Below, in pieces: positions 53,517-62,306 of a stretch of 64,000 nt of DNA; position 1 is the first letter of the stretch, and each line of letters opens with the position of its first letter. The stretch is from Clostridia bacterium (lineage in GTDB: Bacteria; Bacillota; Clostridia; Oscillospirales; Acutalibacteraceae), in contig JAKSQK010000005.1 of assembly GCA_024404145.1 (NCBI GenBank), forward strand, positions 1 to 64,000. Direction: 5' to 3'. Both the position numbers and the translations under genes were made by a program. The notes under the pieces were generated by a model that saw only the letters and a list, made by a program, of their open reading frames with translations, made no database searches and was not told the origin of the DNA.

Positions 53517-54351
53517 CGGAAAATCCGTTTCGGCGGCGGTTAAAGAAGAAACAAAACAAGAAGTCAAAGAACTTAAATCAAAGGGAATAAGTGTCGGTCT
53601 TGCGGTTATATTAGTCGGCGAAGACCCCGCATCAAAAATCTATGTTGCCAACAAGAAAAAGGCATGTGAAGATTTAGGCATTATATCGGAAGAATACCTT
53701 TTGCCCGAAACCGCAACAACAAAGGAACTTTTAGAGCTTATTGATGTTCTTAACAACGAAAAGAGCATAAACGGAATTCTTTGTCAGTTACCGCTTCCAA
53801 ATAATATTGATGAAAAAACCGTTATAAATGCAATTTCGCCCGAGAAAGATGTTGATGCGTTTCATCCTTCAAATGTCGGCAGAATTATGATAGGCGACTA
53901 TGATTTTGTCCCTTGTACACCCGCCGGAATAATGGAAATGCTTAAATATTATAATATTGAAATTTCGGGCAAAACTTGTGTTGTAATCGGTAGGTCTAAT
54001 ATTGTAGGCAAACCTATGAGTATGCTCCTTTTGCATCAAAACGGAACCGTTACAACCTGCCATTCGAGAACAAAAGATTTGGCGGAAGTTACAAAAAAAG
54101 CTGATATTTTAGTATCGGCGGTCGGCAAAGCAAATTTTGTTAAGGCGGATATGGTAAAAGACGGCGCCGTTGTAATTGATGTCGGAATGAACAGAGAAAA
54201 CGGAAAACTTTGCGGCGATGTTTGTTTTGAGGAAGTTTCCGAAAAAGCATCATACATTACTCCCGTTCCGGGCGGTGTAGGGCCTATGACTATCGCAATG
54301 CTTATGAAAAATACACTTACTGCTTCGAAAAAGCAAAATAATATAAAATAG
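53503..54351 (+). CDS. folD: Bifunctional methylenetetrahydrofolate dehydrogenase/cyclohydrolase
   Basis: FolD interconverts 5,10-methylene-THF and 10-formyl-THF. The 282-residue protein has the catalytic YVANKKKACEDLGI with its lysine, GILCQLPLPNNID, the cofactor-binding VIGRSNIVGKPMSMLLL and the C-terminal PVPGGVGPMTIAMLM. A GGAG site lies inside lgt, so the two are coupled. It probably shares a transcript with ymfFH, lgt and the following gene. Confidence 0.96.
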   Translation: MKIIDGKSVSAAVKEETKQEVKELKSKGISVGLAVILVGEDPASKIYVANKKKACEDLGIISEEYLLPETATTKELLELIDVLNNEKSINGILCQLPLPNNIDEKTVINAISPEKDVDAFHPSNVGRIMIGDYDFVPCTPAGIMEMLKYYNIEISGKTCVVIGRSNIVGKPMSMLLLHQNGTVTTCHSRTKDLAEVTKKADILVSAVGKANFVKADMVKDGAVVIDVGMNRENGKLCGDVCFEEVSEKASYITPVPGGVGPMTIAMLMKNTLTASKKQNNIK

Positions 54352-54362
54352 GGTGTGGGGAT

Positions 54363-55052
54363 TTGAAAAAAATCACTTTTCTTTTAACCTTAATACTGCT
54401 CATTTTTGTATTCTCCTTTTCGGCTTTTGCGGCAAATAGAGATTTTACCGTTAAAATTCCCAAAAGTTATACCGCCGTTTATGCTGATGAATCGAAAGCC
54501 GAACTGTCAAAAAAACTCGGTATGGAAGAAGAAAAACTTCAAGATTATTACAGCGATAACGGTATCGAACTTTTGGCAATTAGCCAAGATAACAAATCGC
54601 AGATAATAGTTTCCGAAAAGAAAGATGACTTTTCGGTTAAAACCGAAAATCTTTCGGCATATAGCGATAACGATATCAAAAAGCTCGGAAAAGAGCTTGT
54701 TAAGGATATAAAACTTGCATTTGTTATAGAAAACCGTAATTCCAAAAAATTCATAAAAATTTCGGTCAGAAAAAACGATAGCGGCGGAGAATTTACCGCA
54801 ACGCAGTTTATAACCGTTGCAAACGGAAAATTGTATAACATTTCGTTTTTATCCGAAGGCAAAGAATTAGATAAACAAAACCTTAAAATTCTTGATTCAT
54901 TTTCGGTTAATGAAGAAAAGTCGGATTCGGGGATATCCTTGTTTATTACGATATTTATAGATGTTGCAATTGCCGGTTTTGCGGCAATAATCGTATTGAT
55001 GATTTACGGTATAATAAAAAACAAAATTAAAAACGAAAAAGAAGAGAACTGA
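54363..55052 (+). CDS. Secreted/membrane-anchored protein of unknown function
   Basis: I do not recognise this 229-residue protein. It has a signal peptide (hydrophobic 5-20, AFA before the likely cut) and an extracytoplasmic domain of about 170 residues rich in Lys, Asp and Ser. A C-terminal membrane helix (about 188-215) is followed by a short charged cytoplasmic tail. The VKIPKSYTAVYAD segment followed by beta-rich blocks suggests a sensor- or lipoprotein-like domain. The start is TTG 54363. It is the last gene of the ymfF-folD run. Confidence 0.75.
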   Translation: MKKITFLLTLILLIFVFSFSAFAANRDFTVKIPKSYTAVYADESKAELSKKLGMEEEKLQDYYSDNGIELLAISQDNKSQIIVSEKKDDFSVKTENLSAYSDNDIKKLGKELVKDIKLAFVIENRNSKKFIKISVRKNDSGGEFTATQFITVANGKLYNISFLSEGKELDKQNLKILDSFSVNEEKSDSGISLFITIFIDVAIAGFAAIIVLMIYGIIKNKIKNEKEEN

Positions 55053-55076
55053 TTTTTTATCAGTTCTCTTCTTTTA
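55041..55076. terminator. Bidirectional terminator between convergent genes
   Basis: GAAGAGAACTGAT (55041-55053) pairs with its complement at 55059-55071 around a short T-rich loop. It overlaps the stop region of both convergent genes. Confidence 0.85.
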
Positions 55077-55841
55077 TATATTCAAATTTCCGCTTCTCGA
55101 ATAGAAGAAAATATACTGCTGTACTATACCGCCGTATTCTTCTGCACATTTCGGAAGCCCTTCGGGGAAAAGAATTTCCATCGCTCTTTTAATCCAAACA
55201 TCTTTCGGAAACGCCTTAAAATGTTTGAGCGAAAAAAGCAGAGTACAGTCGGCAACTTTGGGGCCTACGCCTTTTATCTTCATAAGTTCCTGCCTTGCAA
55301 AATCGGTATCGGCGCCGTAAAGATTATTTAGGTTGACTTCGCCGTTATAAACCTTGTTTGCGGCATCAATTATGTACTTTGCCCTGAATCCCATTCTGAT
55401 ATCGGCAAGGTCTTCAACGCTTAAACGGGATAAGACTTCGGCGGTAGGGAAGGCATATAAATCGTTCTCGATTTTTTCGCCGTATTTCTTGCAAAGCCGT
55501 TCTATAATACCCTTAATTCTCGGGATATTGTTGTTTTGCGAAATGATGAACGAGCAAAGCGTTTCAAAAGGTTCTTGATTTAGAATTCTGATTCCGCTGC
55601 CGAAAGCGGAAGCTTTATTTAATATGGCATCTGATTTTATTTCTTCGATTATTTTTGCATAATCTCGGCCTAAATCAAAATAATCATACCAGATATTAAG
55701 AAAATCCTCTTTTGAAGTGTTTTCTAAAATAATAGTGCCTTTTTCCTCTTTGATTACAAGTTTTTTGTTAAAAGCAACGCCGACCCAGCCGTTGTCTTTT
55801 TTTACCCATCTGAATGATTGACCGCAGTCAAGCGTCATCAA
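55074..55841 (-). CDS. ogg: 8-oxoguanine DNA glycosylase/AP lyase, OGG1 type
   Basis: The enzyme excises 8-oxoguanine paired with C and cuts the strand by beta-elimination. The visible part has TLDCGQSFRW, LCSFIISQNNNIPRIKGII, the helix-hairpin-helix GVGPKVADC with the catalytic lysine, and FPKDVW with the catalytic aspartate. The given start (TTG 55841) cuts off conserved sequence: the frame stays open upstream and encodes a family-like N-terminus (ISYQNGNVYIKNAKNFDL). No ATG, GTG or TTG opens it; only ATT codons at 55895 and 55907 follow the ribosome-site-like GGGGTGAT. Identity is secure, the true start is not. Confidence 0.9.
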   Translation of the reverse strand: MMTLDCGQSFRWVKKDNGWVGVAFNKKLVIKEEKGTIILENTSKEDFLNIWYDYFDLGRDYAKIIEEIKSDAILNKASAFGSGIRILNQEPFETLCSFIISQNNNIPRIKGIIERLCKKYGEKIENDLYAFPTAEVLSRLSVEDLADIRMGFRAKYIIDAANKVYNGEVNLNNLYGADTDFARQELMKIKGVGPKVADCTLLFSLKHFKAFPKDVWIKRAMEILFPEGLPKCAEEYGGIVQQYIFFYSRSGNLNI

Positions 55842-55923
55842 AAGGTCGAAATTTTTTGCATTTTTTATATAAACATTTCCGTTTTGATATGAAATACCGT
55901 TCGTAATATCACCCCATAATATA

Positions 55924-55952
55924 TTGTTATTATATATTTTTTATGATATAAT
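55924..55952 (+). promoter_or_regulatory. Predicted sigma-A promoter of the DUF6062 gene
   Basis: TTGTTA (55924-55929) and a perfect TATAAT (55947-55952) are 17 bases apart, 34 bases before the gene start. Confidence 0.65.
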
Positions 55953-55985
55953 ATCAAGCGGAATTACTTTTTAGGAGAATGATTT

Positions 55986-56681
55986 ATGCGGGATGATATT
56001 TGTACCATACCGGTATCGGAAGTTTTTGAGGTAAAGGACGGCTGTCCCATATGCAGAATGCGCCATACCGTTGAGGAGAAAATTCTCAACTATATTTTAG
56101 GCGATGCGATGATGGAGCCCGATGTAAGAATTGAAACAAACAAAAAGGGATTTTGTACCGAACATCTTAATAAAATGATGAACAGGAGAGGCCGTCTTCA
56201 ATTAGCGCTTATGCTTGAAACTCATATAAAAGAGGTTAACTCAAAGATTTTCGAAAAGAATTTCTTAAACGGCGCAAATAAAAAAGCGGGGAAAATCGAA
56301 AAGTTAAGCGACAGTTGTTTTATATGCGATAAAATGGACTGGGGCTTTGAACATATGATAGATACAATATACCGTTGTTACGAAAAAGAAAGGGATTTCA
56401 GAAACCTTTTTGATGCTCAGCCACAGTTTTGTATGCCGCATTATGAACTGTTGATAAACGGCGCCAATAAGAAAAATATGCCTAAATATTATAAAGAGTT
56501 TTGTTCGAGTATAACTAAGATTACAGCGCAATATACCGAAAAACTTTGCGAGGATATATCTAAATACTGTATGATGTACGATTACAGAAGTTCGGCGGGA
56601 AAAGATGCCGACTGGGGCGATTCTAAAACTGCGGTTGAAAGAATCGTTGCTTTTCTTAACGGTGAAATTCCGAAAGAATAA
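55986..56681 (+). CDS. DUF6062 family cysteine-rich protein
   Basis: The 231-residue cytoplasmic protein has two similar halves, each with a CxxC followed by FCxxH: GCPICRM with GFCTEHL, and SCFICDK with FCMPHY. This suggests two zinc sites in duplicated helical domains. The family is common in gut Clostridia and its role is unknown. AGGAG precedes ATG 55986. No operon partner follows closely. Confidence 0.85.
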   Translation: MRDDICTIPVSEVFEVKDGCPICRMRHTVEEKILNYILGDAMMEPDVRIETNKKGFCTEHLNKMMNRRGRLQLALMLETHIKEVNSKIFEKNFLNGANKKAGKIEKLSDSCFICDKMDWGFEHMIDTIYRCYEKERDFRNLFDAQPQFCMPHYELLINGANKKNMPKYYKEFCSSITKITAQYTEKLCEDISKYCMMYDYRSSAGKDADWGDSKTAVERIVAFLNGEIPKE

Positions 56682-56764
56682 TGTCGATAAATTTTAGTAG
56701 TGAAACTGAATATAATTTTTAATTTCGTCCAAAAATATATAAAAAGATTTAAGGACGGTATTTT

Positions 56765-57055
56765 ATGGTAAAGGGAGTTAACAAAAGCATAATCGAGATA
56801 AACAATACAGGCAGCGAAGTTTTTGAAAGAATAGTTTTTTATGTTTCGCCGAAGTTTTCTTCTCTCGGCGCAAAAACACTCCAAAAAGCAACCGATGAAA
56901 TCGGAACTTTCCTTAATTTTGATATAGAGTCAGATAATACTTTAAGACTGAGAATAAAGCGGAAAGAACTTAGAAAAAAGGTTGTTATTCTATCATCGGG
57001 CGGTGCGCTTTTAATCGGTGCGGCGCTGTTTGTTCTGTTTAAGTTTGTTTTGTGA
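56765..57055 (+). CDS. Small single-pass membrane protein of unknown function
   Basis: The 96-residue protein has a polar N-terminal domain of about 65 residues (INNTGSEVFERIVFYVSP, then an alpha/beta pattern) and one C-terminal membrane helix after a basic patch (RIKRKELRKKV), so the N-domain should face the cytoplasm. AAGGACGG lies upstream. I do not recognise the family. It precedes two membrane-protein genes but a separate promoter lies between. Confidence 0.7.
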   Translation: MVKGVNKSIIEINNTGSEVFERIVFYVSPKFSSLGAKTLQKATDEIGTFLNFDIESDNTLRLRIKRKELRKKVVILSSGGALLIGAALFVLFKFVL

Positions 57056-57066
57056 TGCAGTAATTC

Positions 57067-57095
57067 TTGCTTTTAATGGGATTTTCGGGTATAAT
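57067..57095 (+). promoter_or_regulatory. Predicted sigma-A promoter of the 57145-58652 gene pair
   Basis: TTGCTT (57067-57072) and a perfect TATAAT (57090-57095) are 17 bases apart. Confidence 0.6.
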
Positions 57096-57144
57096 TGATA
57101 AAGAATTTTAGTTTTCTGCCATTTCGGAAAGGAATAATTGTTAA

Positions 57145-57870
57145 ATGAAGGACATTTTGAAAAACGGAGCATCGGTTTTTTTAAGGGTGCTCGTCGTTGC
57201 CGTTATGAGTTTGATAGTTACGGCGTCTATCGGAGTTTTATGCACCGCCGTTTTTACCGATGATATCGGATATACGGCTTTTGTTACAGATAAGGAAGGA
57301 AAGCAGGTAGATAAATATACATATTACTATGCCGACGGGGAAGATACCCTTATAAACGAATATACCGCAAAAGGTTATTCAATTAGGAAGGCAACCGAAA
57401 TCAGCAAACTTACGGGCAAAGGCGCCGTGATAAACAATGTTACTTCGCAGAGTATATCGGTTATTATGCTTTTTATTTTTATTTATAATAAACTCTTTTC
57501 GCTCGGTAATGCGGATAATAACCTTTCAAATTTCGGCCATATAAAAGCCGATAAGTTTAAGGGGCTTAAAATCGGTCTTGTTGCTATGATACCGAGTTTT
57601 ATTTTATTTGTTGTAATTGCGGTTTTAGGACTGGCATTTAAGAGCAATATTACGGTATCTCTCTTTACTCTGCCTCATTTTTATATCTTCCAAATACTAA
57701 AAGCGATTATCGGCGATACGCTTGTTTTAAGCGGTCTTTCGGTTTGGCAGTTTTTGTTAATTTTCCTTTCGCTTTTTGCCGTTCCGATAGTGGCGTTTCT
57801 TTCTTACTATCTCGGATATAAGGATATTTTAATTCTTGAAAAAATAATCTATAAGAAGAAAAAGGTGTAA
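57145..57870 (+). CDS. Multi-pass membrane protein of unknown function
   Basis: The 241-residue protein has an N-terminal membrane helix (residues 10-35), an extracytoplasmic loop of about 65 polar residues, and four further helices. The loop contains a tyrosine-rich stretch (DKYTYYYADGE). I cannot name a family. It ends two bases before the YesL-like gene, so they form an operon. Confidence 0.7.
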   Translation: MKDILKNGASVFLRVLVVAVMSLIVTASIGVLCTAVFTDDIGYTAFVTDKEGKQVDKYTYYYADGEDTLINEYTAKGYSIRKATEISKLTGKGAVINNVTSQSISVIMLFIFIYNKLFSLGNADNNLSNFGHIKADKFKGLKIGLVAMIPSFILFVVIAVLGLAFKSNITVSLFTLPHFYIFQILKAIIGDTLVLSGLSVWQFLLIFLSLFAVPIVAFLSYYLGYKDILILEKIIYKKKKV

Positions 57871-57872
57871 AA

Positions 57873-58652
57873 ATGGCAGGTTTTTTTGGGCTTTTTAATT
57901 ATGAAAAAGAGGGTCCCGGCATCGAAAAAGATGCCCCTAAAAAGAAAAGGTTCATCGTATTTTTTGAAACATTTTTCAGGAATATTTGGAAGTTTATTTC
58001 GGTAAATGCAGTATATCTTTTGCTGTCGATTCCGATTATAACTAACGGCCTTGCAAATGTCGGAATTACGAATGTTACAAGAAATGTTGCAAGGGACAAA
58101 CATTCTTTTATGGTTTCCGATTTTTTCGATACGGTAAAGAAAAACTGGAAACAGGCGACTGCCGTTTCGGTTATAAATACAGTTTCGTATTTTTTACTCT
58201 TCTTTGCATTTAGGTTTTACTATACATCAAGCGGAAAATTTGCGGTTGTAGGGCTTGGAATATGCCTTGCGATATTCATAATCTTTACCTTTATGAACTT
58301 CTTTATCTGGACCCTTATGATAACATTCAGCTTTTCGCTTAAACAACTTTATGCAAACAGTTTCAAATTTGCCTTTATAAATCTCCCCAAAAACTTTTTA
58401 TGCGGTATAGTTTTGCTTATTGTTTACGGAATAAATTTAGGTCTTGTTTGGCTTATAAACAGTTATGGCGTTATTCTTATAGAACTTTTGGTCGCAATAC
58501 TTACTTTCCCCGCATTCAGATTTTTACTTATTCAGTTTTGTACATTTGACAGCATAAAAACATTTATTATCGACCCATATTATAAAGAACATCCCGGCGA
58601 AGATATCGAAAAACGAAGGGATTTGGGGCTCGAAATTCCCGAAGAAGAATAG
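57873..58652 (+). CDS. YesL-like (DUF624) membrane protein
   Basis: The 259-residue protein resembles the DUF624/YesL family: after a polar N-terminus of about 35 residues comes FFRNIWKFISVNAVYLLLSIPI, then about five more membrane segments and a polar acidic tail. YesL-type proteins often sit beside carbohydrate ABC transporter genes, but none is here. AAAGGTG precedes ATG 57873. The terminator downstream ends the pair. Confidence 0.72.
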   Translation: MAGFFGLFNYEKEGPGIEKDAPKKKRFIVFFETFFRNIWKFISVNAVYLLLSIPIITNGLANVGITNVTRNVARDKHSFMVSDFFDTVKKNWKQATAVSVINTVSYFLLFFAFRFYYTSSGKFAVVGLGICLAIFIIFTFMNFFIWTLMITFSFSLKQLYANSFKFAFINLPKNFLCGIVLLIVYGINLGLVWLINSYGVILIELLVAILTFPAFRFLLIQFCTFDSIKTFIIDPYYKEHPGEDIEKRRDLGLEIPEEE

Positions 58653-58675
58653 TTTGTTTTTTTAATTTCACCTTA

Positions 58676-58708
58676 AAGGTACCGAGATTTATCTTGGTGC
58701 CTTTTTTG
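58676..58708 (+). terminator. Terminator after the YesL-like gene
   Basis: AAGGTACCGAGAT pairs with ATCTTGGTGCCTT (with one G-T wobble) around a short loop and is followed by a T-run. Confidence 0.85.
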
Positions 58709-58774
58709 TTTTTGTACCGCCTTTTTGTTATTTAAGTTTTTCGTTTTTCATATAATTGTTTGAGGTGGTTTTAA

Positions 58775-59041
58775 TTGCGATGCAGAATAGATGAGCTTAA
58801 AAATAAACAGGTTGTTTGCGTTAAAGACGGCTATGTTCTCGGATATATAGGCGATATCGAACTTGATACCGAAAGCGGAAAACTCATTTCAATTATTATT
58901 TTCGGCAATTTGAGATTTTTAGGACTTTTAGGCAGAGAGAAGGATATCGTCATTCCTTTTGAAGATATTGTTGTGATAGGCGAAGAAACGGTGCTTGTGA
59001 GTACAAATTCGGTTATTGGATATAATAAAACAGAGCATTAA
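58775..59041 (+). CDS. ymxH: YlmC/YmxH family sporulation protein (PRC-barrel)
   Basis: The 88-residue protein is a single PRC-barrel-like domain of the YlmC/YmxH group: MRCRIDELKNKQVVCV at the start, GYIGDIELDTESGKLISI, and FEDIVVIGEETVLV. The group is conserved in spore formers, with unclear molecular role. The start is TTG 58775 behind GAGGTGG. The following 160 bases before glgB hold only the glycogen promoter region. Confidence 0.9.
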   Translation: MRCRIDELKNKQVVCVKDGYVLGYIGDIELDTESGKLISIIIFGNLRFLGLLGREKDIVIPFEDIVVIGEETVLVSTNSVIGYNKTEH

Positions 59042-59116
59042 ATTCATTATAACTGAAAAACGCCAGATTTTTGTATATGTTGCACAAAAAATAGAATAAA
59101 ACATTTTCGCTTCTTG

Positions 59117-59134
59117 CCGATTTTTGATAAAAAA
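59117..59134 (-). promoter_or_regulatory. Candidate operator shared with the polysaccharide promoter
   Basis: CCGATTTTTGATAAAAAA is the exact reverse complement of the 18-base element at 16994-17011. It ends five bases before the glgB -35 box. Locally it is part of the inverted repeat GATTTTT-GATA-AAAAATC (59119-59136). Confidence 0.45.
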
Positions 59135-59138
59135 TCAA

Positions 59139-59167
59139 TTGAAAATAATAAAAAATACTGATATAAT
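59139..59167 (+). promoter_or_regulatory. Predicted sigma-A promoter of the glycogen operon
   Basis: TTGAAA (59139-59144) and a perfect TATAAT (59162-59167) are 17 bases apart, 38 bases before glgB. Confidence 0.8.
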
Positions 59168-59204
59168 TATAAGAGAATGTATCAAAACTAAGGGGGATTA
59201 AAGG

Positions 59205-61067
59205 TTGAACGCCTATTTTGACAATTTCGGTTCATATATTAAAGCCGATTTATATAAATACCTCGGCTCTTTCTTAAAGGGCAAAAAAGCGACATTCAGG
59301 GTATGGGCGCCGAATGCAAAGTCCGTAAGTGTAGTAGGAAATTTCAACAACTGGGATATTTCAAAAAACATAATGTGCGGAAGCGAAAGCGGAGTTTTCG
59401 AAACCGAGATATGCGGCATATCGGATTATGATATATATAAGTATGCCATAACATCTTATGACGGTAAGGTTACCCTTAAAAGCGACCCGTTTGCCCGTCA
59501 TTTCGAAACGGCTCCTCATAATGCTTCAAAGATTTATAAGGATAAAAAGCATATTTGGCGAGATAAAGAATATAGAAGTTCCATAAAAGAAAAGAACATC
59601 TATGAATCTCCCGTTAACATATATGAAGTTCATATCGGTTCTTGGAACTGCTTTGAAAACGGCAACCGATTCGATTATGTAACACTTGCGAAAAAGCTTT
59701 CGGCTTATGTTAAAAAAATGGGATATACCCATATAGAGTTAATGCCTGTTACCGAGCATCCTTTTGAGGGTTCTTGGGGTTATCAGGTTACGGGATATTT
59801 TGCTCCGACTTCAAGATACGGAACTCCCGATGATTTCAAAGAGTTTGTTGATATAATGCACGAAAACGGAATAGGCGTTATTCTCGACTGGGTTCCGGCG
59901 CATTTCCCGAAAGACGAGTTCGGGCTTTACCGCTTTGACGGGACTGCCTGTTACGAATATGAAGACCCGAGAAAGGGCGAACATAAGGAATGGGGAACCT
60001 GCGTTTTTGATTACGGAAAACCTCAGGTTATGAGTTTTTTGGTTTCGAGCGCTTGTTTTTGGATAAAAGAATTTCATATAGACGGTCTTAGGGTTGATGC
60101 AGTAGCATCTATGCTTTATCTTGATTATGGCAGAAAAGACGGCGAATGGATTCCGAATGCCTACGGCACAAGGGAAAATCTTGAAGCGGTTGAATTGCTT
60201 AAACAAATAAATATTGCGGTATTTAATGCCAACCCCAAGGTTATGATGATAGCCGAGGAATCAACCGCATGGCCGCTTGTTACAAAACCGCCTCACGATG
60301 GCGGACTCGGTTTTAATTTCAAGTGGAATATGGGCTGGATGAACGATATGCTTCGGTATATGTCGCTTGACCCGCTTTTCAGAAAACATAATCACGACTG
60401 CTTGACTTTTTCATTTTTCTATGCTTTTTCCGAAAACTTCTGTTTGCCGATTTCCCATGATGAGATAGTTCACGGCAAATGCTCTATGATAAATAAAATG
60501 CCGGGAGAATATGAAAGCAAGTTTGATAATCTTCGTGCATTTTATGCATATATGATGGCGCATCCCGGCAAGAAACTTTTGTTTATGGGGCAAGAATTTG
60601 CGCAGTTTATCGAATGGAATTACGAACAGCCGCTTGACTGGTTTTTGCTTGAATATGACACCCATAAAAATATGCAAAAGTATGTTAAAGAACTCAATGC
60701 CTTTTATAAGAAAAGTTCTCCTCTTTACGAAATAGATTATTCTTGGGAGGGATTTTCTTGGATTGCCAACGATGATAACGAGCAAAGTATTATCGCATTC
60801 AGGAGAATGGATAAATCGGGCAACGAGATTATATGTGTTTGCAATTTTGTACCCGTAGCGAGAGAAAATTACCGTATCGGTGTTCCGAGAAAGGGGAATT
60901 ACAGGCCGGTATTTTGCAGCGATTATTCGAAGTTCGGCGGAAAAACCGATGAACTTCAAACCTATAAAAGCGAGGAGATACCGATGCACGGATATGATAA
61001 TTCAATAGAAATAAAAGTACCTGCGATGTCGGTTACCTATTATAAGGCACCGAAGGGTAAAAAATAA
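59205..61067 (+). CDS. glgB: 1,4-alpha-glucan branching enzyme
   Basis: GlgB cuts alpha-1,4 chains and re-joins them as alpha-1,6 branches in glycogen. The 620-residue GH13 enzyme has an N-terminal CBM48 domain (ATFRVWAPNAKSVSVVGNFNNW). The catalytic regions are DWVPAHFPKD, GLRVDAVASMLYLDYGR with the nucleophile Asp, AEES with the acid Glu, and PISHDEIVHGK. The length fits the short form lacking the extra N-terminal domain of E. coli GlgB. The start is TTG 59205, nine bases after AGGGGG. It opens the operon glgB-glgC-glgD-glgA. Confidence 0.96.
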   Translation: MNAYFDNFGSYIKADLYKYLGSFLKGKKATFRVWAPNAKSVSVVGNFNNWDISKNIMCGSESGVFETEICGISDYDIYKYAITSYDGKVTLKSDPFARHFETAPHNASKIYKDKKHIWRDKEYRSSIKEKNIYESPVNIYEVHIGSWNCFENGNRFDYVTLAKKLSAYVKKMGYTHIELMPVTEHPFEGSWGYQVTGYFAPTSRYGTPDDFKEFVDIMHENGIGVILDWVPAHFPKDEFGLYRFDGTACYEYEDPRKGEHKEWGTCVFDYGKPQVMSFLVSSACFWIKEFHIDGLRVDAVASMLYLDYGRKDGEWIPNAYGTRENLEAVELLKQINIAVFNANPKVMMIAEESTAWPLVTKPPHDGGLGFNFKWNMGWMNDMLRYMSLDPLFRKHNHDCLTFSFFYAFSENFCLPISHDEIVHGKCSMINKMPGEYESKFDNLRAFYAYMMAHPGKKLLFMGQEFAQFIEWNYEQPLDWFLLEYDTHKNMQKYVKELNAFYKKSSPLYEIDYSWEGFSWIANDDNEQSIIAFRRMDKSGNEIICVCNFVPVARENYRIGVPRKGNYRPVFCSDYSKFGGKTDELQTYKSEEIPMHGYDNSIEIKVPAMSVTYYKAPKGKK

Positions 61068-61091
61068 ATTCAGAAGGATAGTAGAATTTTT

Positions 61092-62306
61092 ATGACAAAC
61101 AAAAAATGTGTTGCTATGTTACTTGCCGGCGGTCAGGGAAGCAGACTCGGTGTTTTAACCGGAAAACTTGCAAAACCTGCCGTTCCTTACGGCGGAAAAT
61201 ACAGAATTATTGATTTTCCGCTTTCAAACTGTATAAATTCCGGCATAGATACCGTTGGAATTTTAACGCAGTACAAACCGCTTGAACTTAACGACTATAT
61301 CGGCTCGGGAAAGCCGTGGGACCTTGACAGGTCTAACGGCGGAGTTCATATCCTGCCGCCGTATCAGGGTCAAAAGGGTGGCGACTGGTATAAGGGAACT
61401 GCAAATGCAATATATCAAAATTTAGGGTTCATAGAAAGATATAACCCTAAATTCGTTATAGTTTTATCCGGCGACCATATATATAAAATGGACTATTCCA
61501 AGATGATAAATCAGCATCAGAATTCGGGCTCGGCATGTACTATTTCGGTTATGCAGGTGCCTTATGATGAGGCATCGAGATTCGGTATTATGAATACAAA
61601 TCCCGATGATACTATATATGAGTTTGAGGAAAAGCCGAAAGAGCCCAAGAGCAATTTGGCTTCAATGGGTATATATGTTTTTTCGTTCGATAAACTTAAA
61701 AAGTATTTAATCGAAGACGAAAACAATAAAAATTCTTCAAATGATTTCGGCAAAGATGTTATTCCCGCAATGCTTAATAACGGCGAAAAACTTATGGTTT
61801 ACCGTTTTACCGATTATTGGAAAGATGTAGGAACGGTTGATTCGCTTTGGGACGCAAATCTCGATTTGCTTAACCCTAAAATTCATCTTAATCTATCCGA
61901 TCCCAACTGGAAAATTTATTCAAGAACGAGCGCTCTTCCGCCGCATCATATAACCGATTCGGCTAAGGTTGAAAATTCGCTTATAACCGAGGGCTGTTTT
62001 GTTTCGGGAAAAATCGACTATTCGATTCTCTATGAGAATGTCAGAATAGAAGAGGGGGCAACGGTAGAATATTCTCTTGTAATGCCGGGCGCCGTAGTAA
62101 AGAAAGGCGCTGTTGTAAAGTATTCCATCATTGCCGAAAATGTAACGGTTGAGGAAAATGCTTCGGTCGGCGAAGAACCGTATTATAATAATGCCGATGA
62201 ATGGGGAATTGCCGTAGTCGGCGAAGGTTTAACAATAGGTAAAGGCGCAAAGGTCGGCGCAAAACAGATGATAACCGAGAATGTCAAAGAAGGTGAGATA
62301 ATATGA
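61092..62306 (+). CDS. glgC: Glucose-1-phosphate adenylyltransferase, catalytic subunit
   Basis: GlgC makes ADP-glucose from ATP and glucose 1-phosphate, the controlled step of glycogen synthesis. The 404-residue protein has the intact pyrophosphorylase motif [42 protein letters not shown] with the catalytic Asp, [10 protein letters not shown] and the C-terminal beta-helix. Its stop overlaps the glgD start (ATGA), which fits a fixed GlgC:GlgD ratio for a mixed complex. Confidence 0.96.
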   Translation: MTNKKCVAMLLAGGQGSRLGVLTGKLAKPAVPYGGKYRIIDFPLSNCINSGIDTVGILTQYKPLELNDYIGSGKPWDLDRSNGGVHILPPYQGQKGGDWYKGTANAIYQNLGFIERYNPKFVIVLSGDHIYKMDYSKMINQHQNSGSACTISVMQVPYDEASRFGIMNTNPDDTIYEFEEKPKEPKSNLASMGIYVFSFDKLKKYLIEDENNKNSSNDFGKDVIPAMLNNGEKLMVYRFTDYWKDVGTVDSLWDANLDLLNPKIHLNLSDPNWKIYSRTSALPPHHITDSAKVENSLITEGCFVSGKIDYSILYENVRIEEGATVEYSLVMPGAVVKKGAVVKYSIIAENVTVEENASVGEEPYYNNADEWGIAVVGEGLTIGKGAKVGAKQMITENVKEGEII

